DNA of 19,002 nucleotides from NCBI GenBank assembly GCA_016285615.1, contig JAEERB010000034.1:1-19002 (forward strand). Direction: 5' to 3'. This DNA is from Bacteroidales bacterium. Its GTDB lineage: Bacteria; Bacteroidota; Bacteroidia; Bacteroidales; WCHB1-69. Every line of letters starts with the position of its first letter. Within the stretch, counting starts at the first letter, position 1. The translations under genes were made by a program, and so were the position numbers. The notes beneath the pieces were generated by a model that was not told the DNA's origin, made no database searches, and saw only the letters and a program-made list of their open reading frames with translations. Below, piece after piece: positions 1-6,348 of this stretch.

Positions 1-385
1 CATACTCGAATTTGGTGCGGTCGTGATAGGCGATAATCTTGGGTTGGATGGCGGCAATGTTGTCATCGCTCTCGAAAAGCTCCATCACGGGCTCTACCCA
101 ATGTTCGGGCACCTCGATGTCGGAATTGAGCAGACAGTAGTACTCCGCCTCAATCTGCTGGAAGGCATCATTGTAGCCTTTCGAGAAGCCGCCGTTCTGC
201 GGGTGGACAATCACCCTGATTTGCGGGTACTCCTCGCGCAAGAAGGCCAATGAACCGTCCGACGACGCGTTGTCGGCGATAATCACTTCCGCATAGTCGG
301 GGATGTTACGCAATAGCGTAGGCAGAAATTGACGGAGGTAACGCTCTCCGTTCCAGTTAAGTATGACAATGGCCAGCTTCAGCAT
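1..385 (-). CDS. Family 2 glycosyltransferase, 5' part only (runs off the left edge)
   Basis: The first 128 codons of a GT-A fold glycosyltransferase of family GT2, close to the rhamnosyltransferase/WcaA type that adds sugars to surface polysaccharide or O-antigen from nucleotide-sugar donors at the cytoplasmic face of the membrane. The opening beta strand reads LAIVILNWNGERYL. ADNASSDGS (residues 37-45) holds the nucleotide-binding Asp38. NGGFSKGYNDAF (64-75) is typical of this subgroup. LNSDIEVP (86-93) carries the DXD-like metal site (Asn87-Ser88-Asp89). The ATG at 383-385 is the natural start, and a TAnnTTTG -7 box lies about 24 bases upstream. The acceptor-binding half lies outside the window, so sugar specificity cannot be judged. 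The family call is firm; donor and acceptor are unknown. Confidence 0.9.
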   Translation of the reverse strand, partial: MLKLAIVILNWNGERYLRQFLPTLLRNIPDYAEVIIADNASSDGSLAFLREEYPQIRVIVHPQNGGFSKGYNDAFQQIEAEYYCLLNSDIEVPEHWVEPVMELFESDDNIAAIQPKIIAYHDRTKFEY

Positions 386-408
386 AATTCTTTCTTGTAA
401 TAAGACTG

Positions 409-416
409 CAAAAATA
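409..416 (-). promoter_or_regulatory. Candidate -7 promoter box for the glycosyltransferase
   Basis: Read on the minus strand this is TATTTTTG, an exact match to the Bacteroidota -7 consensus TAnnTTTG. It would place the transcript start about 17 bases before the ATG at 385. I see no convincing TTTG -33 element. Confidence 0.5.
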
Positions 417-420
417 ACAA

Positions 421-532
421 AATTAGTTGTCAGTTTTTAGTTGTTAGTTTTTAGTTCCGACAGCCTTCGATGTATCCTTGCCAAATATAGTGTCTTAACT
501 TTGTTCTTTGTTCTTTGAATTCTGAATTTTTT
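421..532. repeat. AT-rich quasi-repeat region between the glycosyltransferase and yqgE
   Basis: This gap holds iterated short words. The first part repeats TTTTTAGTTGTTAG-like units, and the second part repeats TTCTTTG followed by GAATTCTGAATTT, which reaches the stop codon of the YqgE gene. The 15-mer GTTTTTAGTTGTTAG at 433-447 recurs exactly, on the minus strand, at 14082-14096. The TTCTTTG/GAATTCTGAATTT block recurs at 9065-9097. There is no coding potential. Confidence 0.65.
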
Positions 533-533
533 T

Positions 534-1115
534 TCAGTTGCTTGATAGCAGTTCCGGCACTTGCAGCCAATGGCTGTAGTCTTCGCCTAAGTTGCGGACC
601 GCCGTTTCCCAAATCTTGTCGGTGGGGGTGTTGAAGACCAAATCGTGGTTGGCATTGCCGATAACCCACATATTGCGGTCAATCTCGTCGTCGAGTTGCA
701 GGGCACTCCAGCCCGAGTAGCCGATGAAGAACTTGTAACGCAGTTCGGGAACGGCTCTGTATTCGGCCATCGCGATGAAGACGTCATCGTAACCTGTGTA
801 GATGCCGGGGATGAGCCTCGAGGCTGCTTTGCAACTGGCGTGGGTGTGCAGGGCAAACAGTCGGTCGTGGAAGACGGGGCCGCCCACATACAGGGGCTTG
901 TCAATCTTGAGCGATGGCGCCACCTTGCTCACTTCTTGGCCCGCTTCCTTGTTCAGTATCAGCCCCGCCGCGCCGTTCTCGTCATAGTCGGTGAGCATCA
1001 CGACGGTGCGGTTGAAAAACGGGTCGTTGTAGAAAGGAACCGAAATCAGGATACGCCCTGCGGTCGGAGCGAGCAGGGTGGGTTTGACATCCAATATTTT
1101 TTCGGCACTACCCAT
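534..1115 (-). CDS. YqgE/AlgH family protein
   Basis: A 193-residue protein of the YqgE/AlgH (UPF0301) family, a cytoplasmic alpha/beta fold of unsettled function; AlgH was once described as an alginate regulator in Pseudomonas. The family signature is near the N terminus: TAGRILISVPFYNDPFFNRTV, then a LTDYDENGAAGLILNK segment, with YVGGPV and FIGYSGWSALQLDDEI further on. Length matches the family. The frame stays open upstream, across the whole antisense of the next gene, but ATG 1113-1115 is preferred because homology starts there and a -7 box sits at 1151-1158. The neighbour on the other side is divergent, so the gene is probably expressed alone or with the glycosyltransferase after it. 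Family identity is secure; role is not. Confidence 0.9.
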   Translation of the reverse strand: MGSAEKILDVKPTLLAPTAGRILISVPFYNDPFFNRTVVMLTDYDENGAAGLILNKEAGQEVSKVAPSLKIDKPLYVGGPVFHDRLFALHTHASCKAASRLIPGIYTGYDDVFIAMAEYRAVPELRYKFFIGYSGWSALQLDDEIDRNMWVIGNANHDLVFNTPTDKIWETAVRNLGEDYSHWLQVPELLSSN

Positions 1116-1150
1116 TCTTTTTTTTGTTATTTTTGTCACATAATTATAGG

Positions 1151-1158
1151 CAAAAATA
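1151..1158 (-). promoter_or_regulatory. Candidate -7 promoter box for the YqgE gene
   Basis: On the minus strand this reads TATTTTTG, matching TAnnTTTG, about 36 bases before the ATG at 1115. It lies in the 84-base divergent spacer shared with the plus-strand gene at 1200. For that gene I could not find a clear -7 box. Confidence 0.5.
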
Positions 1159-1199
1159 ATACTTTTTTTTGAAAGCGTTGAGGCGTTAATAATCAAACT

Positions 1200-2477
1200 A
1201 TGCGAAAAGAAAACCAGGCTCTGTATCAGCAGTTGAGGAAGGATTACCCCGAATTTGTGTACGAAGGTTACCATTATGAAGTGTCGGAAGAGGGTGTGTC
1301 GATGCAGTTTTTCTATTCGGCAGGCGCTGATGTGCGTTTCGCGCCGAAGATGAAGTTGCTGTGGAATAAATATAAAAGTATTGATTTCCAGGCTGATAAG
1401 ATTGATGGTCTGGTGTTCCATATTGGCCTGATAGAGCTGATTAGCTATTGGAAGTGCGTCTGCTCGCCACTCGTGCGCGTGAAGCCCTATCGCTTGTCGG
1501 AGGCGCAGCAGCAGTGGTGGAAGAAGCTTTACCGCAAAGGGTTGGGCGAGTTCTTCTATCAGAATACCATCCAGCCCGACAAAGAACATTTTCTCGATTT
1601 TGTCTTCGATGAGGATGCGGCCGATGCTTCCGTGCTGGCCTATCAGCGCGTGCCCGAAGGCGACACCACACTGGTGCCCATCGGCGGCGGCAAGGATTCG
1701 GTGGTGACACTCGAGTCGTTGAAGGCGGCAGGCCGCCGTATCGTGCCTTTCATCATCAACCCGCGCGGCGCCACGCTTGACTGCGCTCGCATTGCCGGTT
1801 TCCCCGAGCCGCAGGATATCGTCATCTTGCATCGCGAGATTGATCCGTTCTTGCTCGAACTGAACAGTCGCGGCTACCTCAACGGCCATACGCCCTTCTC
1901 GGCCATGCTGGCCTTCTATTCGTTGCTGGTGGCTTCCTGTACGGGCATCCGCGAGGTGGCCCTCTCCAACGAGTCGAGCGCCAACGAGCCGACTATCCCG
2001 GGCACCGACATCAACCACCAGTACTCCAAGTCGCTGGAGTTTGAAGAGGATTTCCGCAGCTATGTGGCATCCTATATGAACGATGTGGCACATTATTACA
2101 GCTATCTGCGCCCGCTGACAGAATTGCAGATAGCCGAATGTTTTGCGCAGTATCCTGCTTATTTCAAGGTGTTTAAGAGTTGTAATGCCGGCAGTAAGCA
2201 GAATATTTGGTGCTGTCGCTGCTCGAAATGCCTCTTCGCCTACATCATCCTGTCGCCCTTCATCAACAAGGAGACGATGGTCTCTATCTTTGGCGAGGAC
2301 CTGCTCGACAACTGGGATATGAAGACCTATTTCGATGAGCTGACGGGCATCGCCGAGGTAAAACCCTTCGAGTGTGTGGGTACTGTGGATGAGGTGAACC
2401 AGGCATTGAAGATGGTGCTGGCACAGCGTCAGGACGCGAAACTGTTGAAGTATTATCAGAAAATTGTGAATTGTTGA
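1200..2477 (+). CDS. PP-loop protein, probable UDP-MurNAc-L-Ala-L-Glu epimerase (MurL-like)
   Basis: A 425-residue protein with a PP-loop nucleotide-binding motif, PIGGGKDS (residues 160-167), as in ATP pyrophosphatases. Further landmarks are NPRGATLD (187-194), LNSRGYLNGHTPF (221-233), ALSNESSANEP (254-264), NHQYSKSLEFE (272-282) and a cysteine cluster CCRCSKC (338-344) that could bind metal. These fit the MurL family as I remember it. MurL epimerises the L-Glu of UDP-MurNAc-L-Ala-L-Glu to D-Glu, using ATP and giving AMP and pyrophosphate, an alternative to MurI glutamate racemase first described in Xanthomonas. The start ATG gives the expected length. The MurD2 ligase that works with MurL is not in the window. 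The PP-loop assignment is secure; the substrate is inferred from remembered family motifs and could be wrong. Confidence 0.65.
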   Translation: MRKENQALYQQLRKDYPEFVYEGYHYEVSEEGVSMQFFYSAGADVRFAPKMKLLWNKYKSIDFQADKIDGLVFHIGLIELISYWKCVCSPLVRVKPYRLSEAQQQWWKKLYRKGLGEFFYQNTIQPDKEHFLDFVFDEDAADASVLAYQRVPEGDTTLVPIGGGKDSVVTLESLKAAGRRIVPFIINPRGATLDCARIAGFPEPQDIVILHREIDPFLLELNSRGYLNGHTPFSAMLAFYSLLVASCTGIREVALSNESSANEPTIPGTDINHQYSKSLEFEEDFRSYVASYMNDVAHYYSYLRPLTELQIAECFAQYPAYFKVFKSCNAGSKQNIWCCRCSKCLFAYIILSPFINKETMVSIFGEDLLDNWDMKTYFDELTGIAEVKPFECVGTVDEVNQALKMVLAQRQDAKLLKYYQKIVNC

Positions 2478-2493
2478 GATGTTGCATTGTGGC

Positions 2494-2511
2494 GGCGTTG
2501 CGTGCAACGCC
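2494..2511. repeat. 18-base palindromic hairpin in the spacer before guaD
   Basis: GGCGTTGC and GCAACGCC form a perfect 8-base inverted repeat separated by two bases. It lies 17 bases after the stop of the MurL-like gene and 61 bases before guaD. No T-run follows, so it is not a standard terminator. It resembles the short palindromic interspersed elements seen between Bacteroidota genes, or could be an operator. Function is unknown. Confidence 0.5.
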
Positions 2512-2572
2512 ATCAAACAAATAATAAACACGCCTAAACAGCGTTATTTAAAGGTTAAAAAGAAAACAAATT

Positions 2573-3043
2573 ATGTACAAGGAAGAATTTATGAAAGAGG
2601 CGGTTGCGTTAGCCCGCAAGTGTATTGAAGCTGGTGAGGGTGGCCCGTTTGGCGTGGTCATCGTGAAGGACGGCCGTATTGTTGGCCGTGGTCGTAATCA
2701 GGTTACCACCTCTAATGACCCCACAGCCCATGCCGAAGTGCTGGCTATTCGCGATGCGTGCCAAAGACTTCAAACCCACCACCTGGAAGGTTGCGAAATC
2801 TATACCAGTTGCGAGCCTTGTCCCATGTGCCTGGGCGCCATCTATTGGGCTCATATCAGCAAGATTTATTATGCTGCAGGCCAGCTCGATGCGGCGGACG
2901 CAGGTTTTGACGACTCCTTCATCTACAAGGAGGTGAATGTGCCGATTGCCCAACGGAGTATCCCTGGAGAACAGCATGATAGGGAAGCTGTACTCGAAGT
3001 TTTTGAGCAGTGGAAAAACTGGGACGGAAGAATCGATTATTAA
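2573..3043 (+). CDS. guaD: Guanine deaminase (cytidine deaminase fold)
   Basis: A 156-residue cytoplasmic zinc enzyme that deaminates guanine to xanthine in purine salvage. It aligns along its whole length with Bacillus subtilis GuaD, which has the same length. Shared stretches include GGPFGVVIVKDG, TSNDPTAHAE, YTSCEPCPMCLGAIYWA and DAGFDDSFIYKE. Zinc ligands are His53, Cys83 and Cys86; Glu55 is the proton shuttle. The DDSFIYKE and EPCPMCLGAIYW stretches separate it from the tRNA adenosine deaminase TadA, the closest alternative. The gene stands 95 bases after the MurL-like gene and may share its transcript; an AT-rich hairpin follows it. Some GuaD proteins also act on other amino-purines or triazines, so strict specificity is not shown by sequence alone. 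Confidence 0.9.
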   Translation: MYKEEFMKEAVALARKCIEAGEGGPFGVVIVKDGRIVGRGRNQVTTSNDPTAHAEVLAIRDACQRLQTHHLEGCEIYTSCEPCPMCLGAIYWAHISKIYYAAGQLDAADAGFDDSFIYKEVNVPIAQRSIPGEQHDREAVLEVFEQWKNWDGRIDY

Positions 3044-3076
3044 AAATATTTTTTCTCCTCCAAAAGAAAAATATTT
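3044..3076 (+). terminator. Weak AT-rich hairpin after guaD
   Basis: AAATATTTTT (3044-3053) and AAAAATATTT (3067-3076) form a perfect 10-base stem with a 13-base loop, starting at the guaD stop codon. The stem has no GC pairs, so it is at best a weak terminator. It lies upstream of the -7 box of the next gene and separates the two transcripts. Confidence 0.35.
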
Positions 3077-3090
3077 AAAGAAAAATAGCG

Positions 3091-3098
3091 TATATTTG
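3091..3098 (+). promoter_or_regulatory. Candidate -7 promoter box for the PUR protein and parAB
   Basis: TATATTTG matches TAnnTTTG exactly and is followed by CA. It lies 46 bases before the ATG at 3144. It is well placed to drive the PUR-parA-parB-DUF5683 run of genes, whose spacers are 2 to 22 bases. No clear -33 element is visible. Confidence 0.6.
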
Positions 3099-3143
3099 CA
3101 AACTTGAATTAATAAAACCTTTAGTTATTTTAAAACAGAAGAG

Positions 3144-3476
3144 ATGGAACAATTAGAGAAAAACGAGATTTTGTCAAGAGCGGTAAGAGCAGGTAAACGT
3201 ACCTACTTCTTTGATGTGAAGACGACCAAAAGTGATGAACGCTATCTGACTATCACGGAGAGCAAGCGCAAATTCAATGCCGACAACGGCACCTTCTTTT
3301 ATGAGAAGCACAAGCTTTTCCTCTATAAGGAAGATTTTGAAAAGTTCCAGAAAGCATTGGCTGGCGTGTTGGAATTCATTGCTACGGGCAAGGAACCCGA
3401 TGACATGCTGTTCGATAATACCAGCGAAGAACCTAAAAGCGAAGTTAATATAGATTTTGAAGATTTGGAGGCATAA
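3144..3476 (+). CDS. DUF3276 / PUR-alpha-like nucleic-acid-binding protein
   Basis: A 110-residue protein of the DUF3276 family, the bacterial relatives of eukaryotic Pur-alpha that bind single-stranded DNA and RNA (Borrelia BpuR is the best-studied member). A PUR-repeat-like fold is visible: GKRTYFFDVKTTKSDERYLTI (residues 17-37), a basic ESKRKF segment, then FFYEKHKLFLYKEDFEKFQKAL (51-72). The C-terminal 25 residues are acidic and probably disordered. No signal peptide, so cytoplasmic. The stop codon lies two bases before the parA ATG, so the two are surely co-transcribed, and a -7 box at 3091-3098 precedes this gene. The family call is strong. A role in chromosome biology is suggested only by the gene neighbourhood. 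Confidence 0.85.
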   Translation: MEQLEKNEILSRAVRAGKRTYFFDVKTTKSDERYLTITESKRKFNADNGTFFYEKHKLFLYKEDFEKFQKALAGVLEFIATGKEPDDMLFDNTSEEPKSEVNIDFEDLEA

Positions 3477-3478
3477 TC

Positions 3479-4249
3479 ATGGGCAAGGTTATCGCAGTCG
3501 TTAATCAGAAAGGTGGAGTTGGAAAAACGACTACCGCGGTCAATCTGGCAGCCTCTTTTGCGGTGTTGGAATACAAGACACTGCTTATTGATGCTGACCC
3601 ACAGGCAAATGCAACTGCCGGCGTGGGTTGCGAACAGAGTGATATCCAATATAGCATCTACGATTGCATTATCGGCAATCAGCATGCCAAGGATGTCATT
3701 CTTCATACCGGCACCCCCCATCTTGATCTTATTCCGGCGCATATCGACTTGGTAGGCGCTGAGATAGAAATGATTTCCTACGAACGGCGTGAGTACCGCA
3801 TGCAGGATGTGGTGTCGTCGATTCGTAACGATTATGATTTTATCATTGTCGATTGCGCCCCCTCGTTGGGCCTCATTACCCTGAATGCTCTCGTGGCCTC
3901 CGACTCGGTGATCATTCCCGTGCAGTGCGAGTATTTCGCGCTGGAAGGACTGGGCAAACTGCTCAATACCGTCCGCCTGATTCAGGAGAATATGAACCCC
4001 AATCTGACCATCGAAGGCATTCTGCTTACCATGTACGATTCGCGTCTGAAACTGGCGAATGCCGTGGTGGAAGATGTAAAGCAACATTGCAAGAATATTG
4101 TATTCAATACGGTCATTTCCAGAAATATACGCTTGAGCGAGGCGCCCAGCCACGGCAAGCCTATCGTGCTTTACGACGTGCAGTCGCGCGGCACCATCAA
4201 CCATCTGAACCTGGCCCGCGAAATTCTGCAAAACAACGGTTATTTATAA
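3479..4249 (+). CDS. parA: Chromosome partition ATPase ParA (Soj type)
   Basis: A 256-residue deviant Walker ATPase of the ParA/MinD family. It binds DNA non-specifically as an ATP dimer and, with ParB, segregates the replicated origin region. Visible motifs: the deviant Walker A KGGVGKTT (residues 11-18) with the signature lysine Lys11, LLIDADPQANAT with Asp38 and Asp40, and the Walker B strand FIIVDCAPSLGLIT. ISRNIRLSEAPSHGKPI near the C terminus is typical of chromosomal Soj-type proteins. There is no N-terminal helix-turn-helix extension as in many plasmid ParA proteins, so this looks like the chromosomal system. The stop is ten bases before the parB ATG. The call is secure. Confidence 0.95.
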   Translation: MGKVIAVVNQKGGVGKTTTAVNLAASFAVLEYKTLLIDADPQANATAGVGCEQSDIQYSIYDCIIGNQHAKDVILHTGTPHLDLIPAHIDLVGAEIEMISYERREYRMQDVVSSIRNDYDFIIVDCAPSLGLITLNALVASDSVIIPVQCEYFALEGLGKLLNTVRLIQENMNPNLTIEGILLTMYDSRLKLANAVVEDVKQHCKNIVFNTVISRNIRLSEAPSHGKPIVLYDVQSRGTINHLNLAREILQNNGYL

Positions 4250-4259
4250 CGCCTAATTG

Positions 4260-5150
4260 ATGAATATGGATAAGACGCCAAAAAGATATTTGGGAAAAGG
4301 TTTGGAATCACTTTTAGGCGATGCGGCCAAATCAGTGATAACACCACACACTTCCGGTCCCATCAAGACCGAGAACAATAGTTTCATACGTATTGATGCC
4401 ATTGAGTTGAACCCGTCGCAGCCGCGTACCGAGTTCAACCAGGAAGCACTGGAGGAGTTGGCACAGTCAATCAAAACCTACGGACTGATACAGCCGATTA
4501 CGGTACGTCCCATCGAGAACGGCAAGTACCAGCTCATTTCTGGCGAACGTCGTCTGCGTGCCAGCAAATTGGCCGGTTTGGAGAAAATCCCCGCCTACGT
4601 GCGCACCGTTGATGACCTGCTGGCCGTACAGATGGCTCTGGTGGAAAATATTCAGCGTGAGGATCTTAATGCTATCGAAATTGCCTATTCGTACCAGCGC
4701 TTGATCGACGAGTGCGGTCTGAGTCAGGAAGAACTGAGCCAGAATGTGGGCAAGAAGCAGAGCACCATTTCCAATTATATGCGTCTGCTCAAACTGACCG
4801 ACCAGGCACAGATTGCTGTGCGCGACAAGGCGATTACCATGGGACATGCCCGCGCTATCGTCTCGGTTGACGACCCCGCCCAACAGAATGCCCTGCTGGC
4901 AAAAATCATCCACGGCGGCCTCTCTGTGCGCCAAACCGAAGCCTTAGTGAAGAAGTTGTCAGATGAGGTCGGCACACGCAAGAAGATGAAGGTATCCCTC
5001 TCGACCGACATTACCGACTTCCGCTCGCGGCTCTCCAAGAAGCTGAATGCCAAGGTGTCGGTGACGAAAGACCACCACGGCAAAGGCAAAATCACCATTC
5101 CTTTTGCCTCCGACGAAGAACTGGCCAAGATTATGAAAATGTTGGATTAA
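4260..5150 (+). CDS. parB: Chromosome partition protein ParB (Spo0J type)
   Basis: A 296-residue ParB, the CTP-dependent clamp that loads at parS sites, spreads, and stimulates ParA. It has the usual short basic leader (RYLGKGLESLLGD), then the N-terminal ParB domain with NPSQPR and the CTP-binding motif GERRLRA, the ALVENIQREDLN segment, a helix-turn-helix (LSQEELSQNVGKKQSTISNYMRLLKL region) that reads parS, and a C-terminal dimerisation segment. Three starts are possible: TTG 4257, ATG 4260 and ATG 4266. ATG 4260 is chosen as the first ATG; there is no ribosome-binding sequence to decide. I found no match to the parS palindrome in the window. The call is secure. Confidence 0.94.
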   Translation: MNMDKTPKRYLGKGLESLLGDAAKSVITPHTSGPIKTENNSFIRIDAIELNPSQPRTEFNQEALEELAQSIKTYGLIQPITVRPIENGKYQLISGERRLRASKLAGLEKIPAYVRTVDDLLAVQMALVENIQREDLNAIEIAYSYQRLIDECGLSQEELSQNVGKKQSTISNYMRLLKLTDQAQIAVRDKAITMGHARAIVSVDDPAQQNALLAKIIHGGLSVRQTEALVKKLSDEVGTRKKMKVSLSTDITDFRSRLSKKLNAKVSVTKDHHGKGKITIPFASDEELAKIMKMLD

Positions 5151-5172
5151 TAGAATCCTTCGCCTTTTATTG

Positions 5173-5757
5173 ATGAAATCACCTTTCTGCATATTGGTTA
5201 CCCTGCTGCTGATGGCAAATCTGGCTTGCGCCCAGACCGATTCAGCTGTTGTCATTACGGGCGCCGATACGGCCAACACCAAGAAGGCCAAAACCGAGAA
5301 GGTGCACAACCCTAAAATCGCTATCGCCCTGTCGGCAGTGCTGCCTGGCGCAGGACAGGTCTATAACCGCAAGGCGTGGAAAGTGCCCATCGTCTATGCA
5401 GGTCTTGGCGCCGCCACGTATTGTGTGTATCATTTTGCCACAATGACTAATATGTATAAGTTCGAGTATCGCTATCGCAAGAATGGGGAAACGGATAAGT
5501 TAGACCCCGATCTGGCCACGCTCTCTGATGAGACGGTCCTGTCGGAGAAGAACTACTACCGCCGTTTTATGGAGATTTCCATTGCGGCCCTCGCTATTGT
5601 CTATATGCTCAACATTGTCGATGCCGCCGTGGATGCGCATCTTTACTACTTTGATATCTCCGACAATCTGGCGCTCTCTGTTCAGCCCTTCGCCCGCAAC
5701 TACGCACTGCCGTTTGCCGGCATAAACCACGGGGTTACGCTATCACTGCGGTTCTAA
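5173..5757 (+). CDS. DUF5683 membrane protein next to parAB
   Basis: A 194-residue exported protein of the DUF5683 family, found in Bacteroidota and commonly encoded right after parB. Residues 1-20 form a signal peptide with a likely cut at ACA/QT; a lipobox reading is poor. After a Lys-rich linker come AIALSAVLPGAGQVYNRKAWK, the conserved family motif, and a hydrophobic segment (VPIVYAGLGAATYCVYHF). A second hydrophobic segment is FMEISIAALAIVYMLNIVDAAVDAHL. The end is beta-strand-like and finishes in Phe, which may suggest outer-membrane association. A TTG just upstream is in frame, but ATG 5173 begins the signal peptide. The spacer from parB is 22 bases, so co-transcription is likely. No biochemical function is known to me. 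Confidence 0.85.
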   Translation: MKSPFCILVTLLLMANLACAQTDSAVVITGADTANTKKAKTEKVHNPKIAIALSAVLPGAGQVYNRKAWKVPIVYAGLGAATYCVYHFATMTNMYKFEYRYRKNGETDKLDPDLATLSDETVLSEKNYYRRFMEISIAALAIVYMLNIVDAAVDAHLYYFDISDNLALSVQPFARNYALPFAGINHGVTLSLRF

Positions 5758-5776
5758 ACGCTAATATATAAATGAT

Positions 5777-5875
5777 TATGAATTGTGAATTGTGAATCGA
5801 AATGATTGATAATTAGCAATTTGTAATTACCAAATCTACGCAATTCACGATGCATGATGCACAATTCACAATTGG
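5777..5875. repeat. AT-rich repeat with 14-base inverted arms, 3' of the DUF5683 gene
   Basis: AATTGTGAATTGTG (5781-5794) and its exact reverse complement (5860-5873) face each other across 65 bases. Between them are degenerate copies of the same word (TAATTAGCAATTTGTAATTA, GCAATTCACGATGCATGATGC). The remaining spacer up to 5954 is AT-rich; I see no gene or clear promoter there. Belongs with the other quasi-repeat intergenic regions of this window. Confidence 0.65.
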
Positions 5876-5954
5876 TTTGAATAATGAAATATTTAGATTC
5901 ATTGTGTAAAGCTGTTGGGCAAAAGAAAGGATCAATACATAAATCGGAATTTAT

Positions 5955-6257
5955 ATGCTCTGGATTATTGTCATAGCTGTCCTCCTGATTTTAGCGGGGA
6001 TAGCATATCTCCGAGGAAAATGTGACGGGTTCATTGCCGGTTACAACACTGCTGCTCCCGAAAAGCAGAAGAAGTATGACATCCAACGCTTACGGCTGAT
6101 TGTTGCCTGTTTCCACTTTGCTCTGGCCGCCCTGTTTTTTCTCTTCTTGATGAATAACGCTGATTTGGCAGAAACAATCTTTCTGTCCTGCGTGGCCATC
6201 CTGGCAGTCGTTGCTGTTGTTTTAGCTAATACTTGGGCTAAGAAAAGAGGCAACTAA
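5955..6257 (+). CDS. Small membrane protein, DUF3784 family
   Basis: A 100-residue protein with three predicted membrane helices: residues 2-19 (LWIIVIAVLLILAGIAYL), about 48-66 (RLIVACFHFALAALFFLFL) and about 72-92 (AETIFLSCVAILAVVAVVLA). The loop between the first two has FIAGYNTAAPEKQKKYD, the hallmark of DUF3784 proteins (usually GYNTMSxEEKxxYD). It has no known function. The gene sits alone, 197 bases after the DUF5683 gene and facing mltG, with an AT-rich repeat starting at its stop codon. The family call rests on this short motif plus the membrane layout. Confidence 0.75.
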   Translation: MLWIIVIAVLLILAGIAYLRGKCDGFIAGYNTAAPEKQKKYDIQRLRLIVACFHFALAALFFLFLMNNADLAETIFLSCVAILAVVAVVLANTWAKKRGN

Positions 6258-6348
6258 ATTCTGAATTTTGAACTTTGAATTTTTGCCCTAGTGCGGATTC
6301 TCGTTTTAATTTTTAATTTTCAGTTTTCAGTTTTCAACTTTCAGTTTA
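6256..6348. repeat. Quasi-repeat between convergent stop codons
   Basis: The 69-base gap between two converging genes is made of two blocks. One is AATTCTGAATTTTGAACTTT-like on the plus strand, starting inside the stop codon of the DUF3784 gene. The other is TTTTCAGTTTTCAGTTTTCAACTTTCAG-like, which continues through the mltG stop and encodes the last mltG residues. No canonical terminator hairpin is visible, so these blocks occupy the place where a terminator is expected. Confidence 0.6.

Noticed and set aside
534..2531. A 665-codon open frame on the minus strand that includes YqgE and runs antisense to the whole MurL-like gene.
   Set aside because: Only the last 193 residues match a family. 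The upstream part is the antisense of a clear plus-strand gene, and a promoter box and ATG lie between the two. It is a chance open frame.
3323..4231. A 302-codon minus-strand open frame over parA.
   Set aside because: It is the shadow of parA and the end of the PUR gene; the translation shows no recognisable domain or signal.
5758..5954. Possible small RNA or tRNA in the longer AT-rich spacer.
   Set aside because: No cloverleaf, no GC-rich stem and no T-run terminator; the structure is explained by short AT-rich repeats.
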